Assembly (NCBI GenBank): GCA_028554755.1
Contig: JAPTOF010000012.1
Span: 6,477,501 to 6,541,500 of the forward strand
From: Cordia subcordata
Taxonomy: Eukaryota; Streptophyta; Magnoliopsida; Boraginales; Cordiaceae
DNA: 64,000 nt
Reading direction: 5' to 3'
Position 1 is the stretch's first letter. The number at the start of each line of letters is the position of its first letter. The notes below the pieces were generated by a model, which did not search any database, was not told the origin of the DNA, and saw only the letters and a list, made by a program, of their open reading frames with translations. A program made the position numbers and the translations under genes. Below, one piece after another: positions 58,570 through 64,000 of the stretch.

Positions 58570-59946
58570 ATGCAAAATAGAGTTTTAATAAGACCTATTT
58601 TAAATAAAACACCATATGAACTATGGCACGGAAAAATGCCTAAAATTTCATACTTCAAAGTATTTGGATGCAAATGCTTTATCTTGAATACTAAAGATCA
58701 TTTGAGAAAATTTGATGCTAAATCGAATGAAGGCATATTTGTAGGATATTCCATTAAGAATAAAGCTTATAGAGTCTATAATGAAAGAACTCTTGTTGTG
58801 AAAAAATTAATGCATGTTACATTTGATAAAACTAACCTATTTGAGTCGAGAAAGAAAGTTGATAATATAGGTTATCTCTTGGAGAAGACTATACTTGAAG
58901 ATTCATCTCCAAAAGACAAAGAAAATCCAACAAAACAAGAAGATACACATCAAGAAAAGGAGTCTCAAGCTAAGAAGGAAAATGGACAATGCTCAAACGA
59001 AAGGAACATTGAGACAAAAGAGACTCATGAAGATCTACCGAAGAGTTGGAAATTCGTACTAAATCACCCTCAAGATCAAATCCTTGGTGATCCATCTCAA
59101 GGAGTGAGAATTAGGCGTAATACTAATGCTTTTTGTGAACATTATGCATTTATTTCTCATATAGAACCTAAAAATGTTAAAGAAGTCTTACTTGATGAAA
59201 ATTGGATAATGGCCATGCGAGAAGAACTAAATCAATTTGCTAGAAATAAAGTTTGGAAATTAGTTGAAAGACCTAGAGATAAACCAGTAACTGGAACCAA
59301 ATGGGTGTTTAGAAAGAAACTAGATGAAGCCGTTGTAGTAATTAGGAACAAGGCTAGACTTGTAGCTCAAGGATATAATCAAGAAGAAGGGATTGATTAT
59401 GATGACACCTATGCCTCCGTAGCTAGACTTGAATCCATTCGCATGTTACTTGCATTTGCCTGTTATATGGACTTTAAACTCTATCAAATGGATGTCAAGA
59501 GTATTTTTCTAAATAGCTTCATTGAAAAGAAGGTATATGTTGAACAACCTCCCAGTTTCAAAGATTCTTGCTTTTCAAACCATGTTTTTAAATTAGAAAA
59601 GGCATTATATGGTTTAAAGCAAGCTTCTAGAGCTTGGTATGAAAGATATAGTGGATTTCTTGTTGAAAATAATTTTGAAAGAGGAAAACTTGACTTCACT
59701 TTGTTCATTAAAAGGGACGGAAATGATATCGTACTTATACAAATTTATGTTGATGACATAATATTTGGTGTTATTAATATGTCTTTATGTGAAAGCTTTT
59801 CTATGTGTATGTACAAGAAATTTGAGATGAGCATGATGGGGGAATTGACCTTCTTTCTTGGACTTCAAATCAAGCAAATAAAGGAAGGCATTTGCATAAA
59901 TCAAGCCAAATACACTAAAGAAATTATCAAAAAGTTTAGGCTTTAA
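58570..59946 (+). CDS. Copia 3 integrase C-terminus and reverse transcriptase ORF
   Basis: 458 uninterrupted codons. Residues 1-100 are the integrase C-terminal GKMPKISYFKVFGCKCFILN region; 110-190 a charged linker; about 210-450 the RVT_2 reverse transcriptase: NKVWKLVERP, TKWVFRKKLDEAVVVIRNKA, RLVAQGYNQEEGIDYDDTYA, YQMDVKSIFLNSF, KALYGLKQASRAWYERYSGF, IQIYVDDIIFG (catalytic Asp pair) and LTFFLGLQIKQ. The stop after KKFRL (TAA, 59944-59946) cuts the family's usual continuation. This is the longest intact ORF in the window, but isolated from its promoter and gag. Confidence 0.9.
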   Translation: MQNRVLIRPILNKTPYELWHGKMPKISYFKVFGCKCFILNTKDHLRKFDAKSNEGIFVGYSIKNKAYRVYNERTLVVKKLMHVTFDKTNLFESRKKVDNIGYLLEKTILEDSSPKDKENPTKQEDTHQEKESQAKKENGQCSNERNIETKETHEDLPKSWKFVLNHPQDQILGDPSQGVRIRRNTNAFCEHYAFISHIEPKNVKEVLLDENWIMAMREELNQFARNKVWKLVERPRDKPVTGTKWVFRKKLDEAVVVIRNKARLVAQGYNQEEGIDYDDTYASVARLESIRMLLAFACYMDFKLYQMDVKSIFLNSFIEKKVYVEQPPSFKDSCFSNHVFKLEKALYGLKQASRAWYERYSGFLVENNFERGKLDFTLFIKRDGNDIVLIQIYVDDIIFGVINMSLCESFSMCMYKKFEMSMMGELTFFLGLQIKQIKEGICINQAKYTKEIIKKFRL

Positions 59947-59970
59947 GATTCAAAGGAGATTGGGACTCCC

Positions 59971-60640
59971 ATGAGCCCTTCAACAAAATTGGCCAAGGAT
60001 AAGAAAGGTAAATTGGTAGATGAAAAGAAATATAGAGGTATGATTGATAGCTTACTTTATTTAATTGCATCTAGACCAGTTATTATGTTTACAATATGCT
60101 TATGTGCTAGATTTCAGTCTAATTCTAAGGAAACACATCTAGTTGTTGTAAAAAGAATAATTAGATATCTTAAAGGTACTAGTAATCTAGGGCTTTGGTA
60201 TGCAAAAGGAACTTCATTTGACTTATATGAATTTTCTGATACTGATTATACTGGATGTAAGATAGATCGTAAGAGTACTAGTGGAACTTGTTAATTCCTA
60301 GGACATTTTTTAGTATCTTGGTCATGTAGAAAACAAAATAATGTTGTGACCGTTACCACCGAAGCCGAATATATTGAAACTGGTAGTTGTGTGGCTCAAA
60401 TCTTATGGATGAAACAAAATTTACTTGATTATGGCTTACAATATGATCATGTTCCATATATTGTGATAATATTAGTGCAATTAATCTCACCAAGAACCCA
60501 ATTCAACATTCTAAAACTAAGCATATTGAGATTAGCTACCATTTTATTAGAGACCATGTGTAAAAAGGTGATATTATACTTGAATTTGTTATATTTTGCA
60601 TCAAGTCATTGATTTTACTAAACCATTGAATGAGGATCAA
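59971..60640 (+). pseudogene. Copia 3 RNase H, broken
   Basis: KYRGMIDSLLYLIASRPVIM and RIIRYLKGTSNLGLWYAKGT, FSDTDYTGCKIDRKSTSGTC (catalytic Asp region) and then a stop at 60292. After a frame step: TTEAEYIETGSCVAQILWMK (60358-60420), then the final [17 protein letters not shown] stretch in shifted frames, up to about 60640. Confidence 0.85.
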
Positions 60641-60739
60641 TTTTGTAAAATTAGAGGGAATATTGGTATGATAAAAAGTGGCCAAATTGCATATATGTGT
60701 GTTTATATAGCTTGGGTAAGAAAAAATATGCATGTGGGC

Positions 60740-60900
60740 ATATTCTGACCCAGCTAGTCGACCGGCGACTGAAGCCATAGGGCGCCCGGCTTAATGGAAA
60801 AGTTTTTGTTGCTCTCTGATCCGGCTGTTTGACCTAATCGATCGACCTCTAGGACCAGCCGGTTGACCGACTGAACGTGGAAAAGGCTTAAATTAGGGGT
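60740..60900 (+). promoter_or_regulatory. LTR-like promoter module upstream of the extra ORF
   Basis: CAGCTAGTCGACCGGCGACT, GGGCGCCCGGC, AATCGATCGACCTCTAGGAC and CAGCCGGTTGACCGACTGAA are close to words in the LTRs at 20980-21030 and 63600-63685. They are followed by a TATA-like GGCTTAAATTAGG (60886) and a leader rich in AACCCTAATTC and TCTCTCAAA. Interpreted as an internal promoter for the ORF at 60990; not demonstrated. Confidence 0.4.
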
Positions 60901-60989
60901 TTTAACCCCAAAATCTCACAATTTCTCTCAAATCCTTTAACCCTAATTCAAAATTTCTCTCAAACCCACCTTCAAATCTTCAATTCTCA

Positions 60990-61790
60990 ATGAATTTCAC
61001 TCAAATTTCTTTCTATAATCTTATTACCCGCATCAAAAAACAAGTTTTTATCGATCCAATTCTTCAAAATCAATGCCAAATCATGGTGAATCCAATGGGA
61101 AGACATAAAAAACATGGGAGAAGAGGAAAAAAGGCAAGAACTCAATCACCACCACCATTTGCTTCAAAAATTCAAGGGCGAACCATGATATTTGGTAAAT
61201 TTCTCGTTGACTCTGATTTCGTTAGTATAAATGTGTTGCAATTATTTGATGGACAAGAATGGTATACATTTTTTCATCTATATCATGATGTAAAAGTCAA
61301 TATGGTTAGAGAATTCTATGAAAATCTTGAGGTTTATCATAGGAGTCTTAGGCTTGAACTCAAATCAACTGTATGCAACAAGAGCTTCATATTGACTGAA
61401 GAAAAATTGAACGAAAATTTTAAAATACCACTTAACAGGGAAGGACATTATAATAGCCAACGATGGCCTGAGGGGATAAAAGTAGCAGGAATACTGGGCA
61501 AAGTCATTGAATTTATGTGGAAAGATGTAAGCCCAAAATCTACAGATTTAATTCTCCCTTTGTTAAAAGACGTAGATATAGAAAAAAGAATTGCTTTGAA
61601 GGTGATTAATGAAGTTTTACTCCCTAGGATCATAAATGATGGAAAAATTCTGATTGTGGATGCATATATTCTCTATAGTCTTTCAACCGGTGTTAAGATT
61701 ACTTTACATTTCCTCATCTTGCAACTTTTGTTACATATAAGTGGAAAAGATGGTAGAAAAACAACATCTCTGGCTATGGTATGGCCCTAA
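60990..61790 (+). CDS. Extra ('env-like position') ORF of copia 3
   Basis: 266 codons in the position between RNase H and the 3' LTR. Residues 30-60 are very basic (GRHKKHGRRGKKARTQ). Residues 70-150 (FVSINVLQLFDGQEWYTFFH, VREFYENLEVYH, LNENFKIPLNREGHYN) and 195-245 (LKVINEVLLPRIINDGKILI, VDAYILYSLSTGVKITLHFL) match the general pattern of the 'putative plant transposon protein' domain, with N/R-x-h-h-x-x-x-h-L-P-R and a following Leu-rich helix. There is no signal peptide and no obvious fusion-protein features, so 'env' is positional only. The frame is lost at about 61780. An alternative start is MVNPMGRHKKHG (residue 32). Confidence 0.6.
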   Translation: MNFTQISFYNLITRIKKQVFIDPILQNQCQIMVNPMGRHKKHGRRGKKARTQSPPPFASKIQGRTMIFGKFLVDSDFVSINVLQLFDGQEWYTFFHLYHDVKVNMVREFYENLEVYHRSLRLELKSTVCNKSFILTEEKLNENFKIPLNREGHYNSQRWPEGIKVAGILGKVIEFMWKDVSPKSTDLILPLLKDVDIEKRIALKVINEVLLPRIINDGKILIVDAYILYSLSTGVKITLHFLILQLLLHISGKDGRKTTSLAMVWP

Positions 61791-62436
61791 TGCATATATT
61801 TGATCATTTTAAAATCACTTTAAGAGAACGCTAAGACATTTGCATGGAATTTCAACATGCAATACATGAACTTTATGGGGTTTTATTGGAATAACGACAA
61901 TCCAATAAATAGAGCTATATATGCAAGTTTGCCAAATGAAGTGAAAGAAAAAATCAAACAAAGATCAAGGAAAGGAATAAAACTAAACTGGTATATGGGC
62001 CTAAGGCACAACACATGGATGAAGTGAAGCCTTAGATGCAGCCTTTAGAGAGGAGCAAGAACAAGAAGGTGGAGTTGACATGGGAATATCTGAAATAATC
62101 CCTATAGTTGTTAGCACATCTGAAGATGAAGACATGGCTCCTGAAGAGGTTACACTAAGCAGAGTAATGAGAGAATCCCGAGCACAAGGGCATGTTGATG
62201 AACAGAGATGGGTTGAAATGCAGAGAGGTGCAGACTCTAGCTCCATGGGTCAACAAAAAGATCCATCAGTCATGGCACAGATTCTCACCCAATTACAAGC
62301 TTTAAATACTGGGATAAGGGAGATGAGGACAACAATGACTAATCAATGGATTGAGCTTACACAATGGAGAAAGCACATTGATTCAGAAATAGCAGGCATG
62401 CATTCTGACATGAAGGAGTATCTCATGGATCATTAA
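61791..62436 (+). pseudogene. Downstream part of the extra ORF with coiled-coil end
   Basis: After frame changes the reading continues as MNFMGFYWNNDNPINRAIYA-like sequence (about 61866-61930), then the 118-codon ORF at 62080-62436. That ORF is acidic first (STSEDEDMAPEEVTLSRVMR), then helical and coiled-coil (MAQILTQLQALNTGIREMRT, QWRKHIDSEIAGMHSDM). A C-terminal coiled coil fits the known pattern of post-pol ORFs in SIRE-type elements. Broken by stops near 62030. Confidence 0.5.
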
Positions 62437-62898
62437 GACCAAGCACCCTGTATTCATCATGATCTTTTTCATCAATTTCACCATATTTCTTACTGATTTC
62501 TAAAAATGCTACTTTTCCTTTGCCATTCTAGTTAAACTGATTAGTTTTTTTTTTTGGGATTATGCATTTATGGATTAGTTCTTTTCACATATTATTGCTT
62601 TTGCGTCTATTTCTATGCTTTATCCATTTATCATGCTTTGCTTGCATTTTTTCCCCTTCCTTTGCCTTAATTAGCTATTGTGCTTATTATACTTATGTTA
62701 ATTAACTCCTGCTTGTGTCCATATTATTGATTTTGATGATGCCAAAAGGGGAGAAGAAGTAATAAGTATATGGAAGTATATGGCTACATATGGCTAGTTT
62801 GCTTGGCTTATTGATTTTGGTAAATGATAGTGCATGAGTATGCTTATGAAGATAGTTGATTGAGCTTTTTTGTTTAAATTTACATAAGGTAAAGTTGT

Positions 62899-63008
62899 AA
62901 GGGGGAGTATGCTTTTACTTGAAAATAATGCTCATATTGAGGGGGAGTAAAATCTTTTAGATCTCTAAACATTCTAGTAATAATTTATTATCATCAAAAG
63001 GGGGAGAT
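62899..63008 (+). other. Three polypurine tracts before the 3' LTR
   Basis: AAGGGGGAGTATG (62899-62911), GAGGGGGAGTAAAA (62939-62952) and AAAAGGGGGAGAT (62996-63008), the last directly abutting the LTR. They prime plus-strand cDNA. Repetition of the tract is a known trait of SIRE-like elements. A further AAAAGGGGAGAAGAAG lies at about 62745. Confidence 0.85.
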
Positions 63009-64000
63009 TGTTGACTAAATACTCGTTATTGATTTTGATGATGAAAATTTTGATATGAATTATTGATAAATATTATCATTTTACTAAAACCATCTTGTGA
63101 GTGCCAAATATAAATTGTAAAAACAATGCTTGGAAGATAGAAGAAAATGAGCCATAACTAACATTATTTATCAAAGAGCTCAAAATTTGAAGAAGAAGAT
63201 GATGAGAAGCCATAAAGCGGAGAAGATACGTCATAAGGGATACTGAATACATTGTTCCTTTGTGAAATGCCTTAGAATTGCCAGTGATAGCTCAAACTTC
63301 TTTTTTTCATAATACAAACAATTTAAACCTCATGAACATTGTCTTTCATAAAATGCAAAAATAAATTTGAATGCATACATAGCATAAACATGTGTTTTGA
63401 AATGTTTCTAAGCTTTGAAAATTGTTTACAAAGTGCTTTGAGTTGATTTGGTGTTATGAAAGTTTGTTAAAATTGGTTTAAAATGTGTTTTTCGCCCGTT
63501 TGGCTTTGCTTTAGCTTTTCTGGAGTGGCCGAACTGCCGAACCAGTTGAATGGCTGTCTAGGGAGGTCGACCAACCAAAATAAAAAAGAAGAGAAAAGGC
63601 CGGACCCCTTAGCCGGTCGACCAGCTAAGGCGTCCGGCCTAGTCAGTGAGGCAAAGGGGCAAGCCGGTCAACCGACTGAGCGGGTTCTGTATTAAATTCA
63701 CTAGCCGTTTCATTACCGTTCAACCCCAAATTCACTCATTTCTTCACCTACCAAGCCCTAACACGAAAATCCTCTTTAAATATTCATTTGAACTCATTCA
63801 AAATCATCAATCCAAGCTTGTAAAATTTGACAGTATTATTCAATTATTGAAATCTTTGAACTACACTTGCAAAATCTTTGAGCTTTCAAGAGCTTTATTT
63901 GATACATCTTTTTGTAAGAAGGACCAACCTATCTTTCACCTTTTTCACATTCTTCTTGATTGTATACACACTCAAATAGTTTGAAAAATCTTGTGAGAAC
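63009..64000 (+). repeat. Copia 3 3' LTR, incomplete at window end
   Basis: From TGTTGACTAAATACTCGTTA to the window edge without a closing CA and without a visible target duplication. It aligns with 55233-56064. The TTCTGTATTAAATTCAC region at 63685-63700 is the likely TATA/transcription start zone. Confidence 0.9.
63600..63700 (+). promoter_or_regulatory. GGTCGACC-type promoter module of copia 3 3' LTR
   Basis: AGCCGGTCGACCAGCTAAGG then CGTCCGGCCT, and AAGCCGGTCAACCGACTGAG, precede TATTAAATT at 63690. It is nearly word-for-word similar to the solo LTR module at 21001-21030. Confidence 0.5.

Larger units (their letters stand above)
55233..64000 (+). mobile_element. SIRE/Maximus-like copia retrotransposon 3 (3' end beyond window)
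   Basis: The 5' LTR starts TGTTGACAGAATACTC at 55233 and the 3' LTR TGTTGACTAAATACTC at 63009; the two share their sequence for about 830 bp. Order: truncated 5' LTR, gag (UBN2, two CCHC knuckles), protease, GAG-pre-integrase, integrase, reverse transcriptase, RNase H, a long extra segment with an additional ORF, three purine tracts, 3' LTR. An extra ORF after pol plus multiple purine tracts is the layout of the SIRE/Maximus lineage. There are stops in gag, protease/integrase and RNase H, and the 5' LTR end with the primer site is deleted: non-autonomous now. Confidence 0.88.

Noticed and set aside
60990..61790. Calling the extra copia 3 ORF a true envelope protein
   Set aside because: No signal peptide, no paired membrane helices and no cleavage or fusion features are visible; the label would rest on position alone.

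Overview
The window looks like intergenic, repeat-dominated nuclear DNA of a flowering plant, most likely a eudicot. The reasons are AT-rich sequence, GT-AG introns with short exons, Ty1/copia retrotransposons primed by initiator tRNA-Met, a Helitron, Mutator-like elements (one with a plant mobile domain gene), Tourist-type MITEs, and a kinase locus whose exons match the plant MAP4K-alpha/SVKA family. No bacterial, organellar or CRISPR signal is visible. The species cannot be told from the sequence.

Layout. 0-9 kb: a tandem SINE-like repeat, two MITE-like pieces, copy 1 of a 1.7-kb dispersed repeat, and a decayed Mutator-like transposase end (5.6-7 kb). 9.3-13.8 kb: a Mutator-type terminal region, a zinc-knuckle ORF and a badly decayed copia element. 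15.4-17.3 kb: a 949-bp Mutator-type foldback MITE and a Tourist MITE. 17.3-22.6 kb: a complete-ended but dead copia element with a 5-bp target duplication; its 3' LTR is split by a 1.8-kb solo LTR that has its own 5-bp duplication. 23.8-32.7 kb (minus strand): a multi-exon germinal-centre-type (STE20) kinase pseudogene. 34.0-35.4 kb (minus): the only intact-looking cellular gene, a small uncharacterised protein with a 5'-UTR intron that contains a minisatellite. 35.5-37.4 kb: copy 2 of the dispersed repeat. 40.7-42.0 kb: two adjoining long inverted repeats. 43.6-45.0 kb: a cleanly bounded Helitron. 45.2-50.5 kb: a 5.2-kb Mutator-like element with a gutted transposase gene and an opposing plant-mobile-domain (PMD) gene. 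50.8 kb: a Tourist MITE. 54-55 kb: a gag-like fragment. 55.2-64 kb: a SIRE/Maximus-like copia element with an extra ORF between RNase H and the 3' LTR; its 3' LTR runs off the window.

Working together: almost everything coding is transposon-derived and disabled by stops, frameshifts or deletions. The most interesting pattern is a GC-rich GGTCGACC-centred promoter-proximal module. It is shared by the solo LTR at 21.0 kb, the LTRs of the 55-64 kb copia element, and the segment just upstream of that element's extra ORF. This suggests the extra ORF travels with its own LTR-like promoter.
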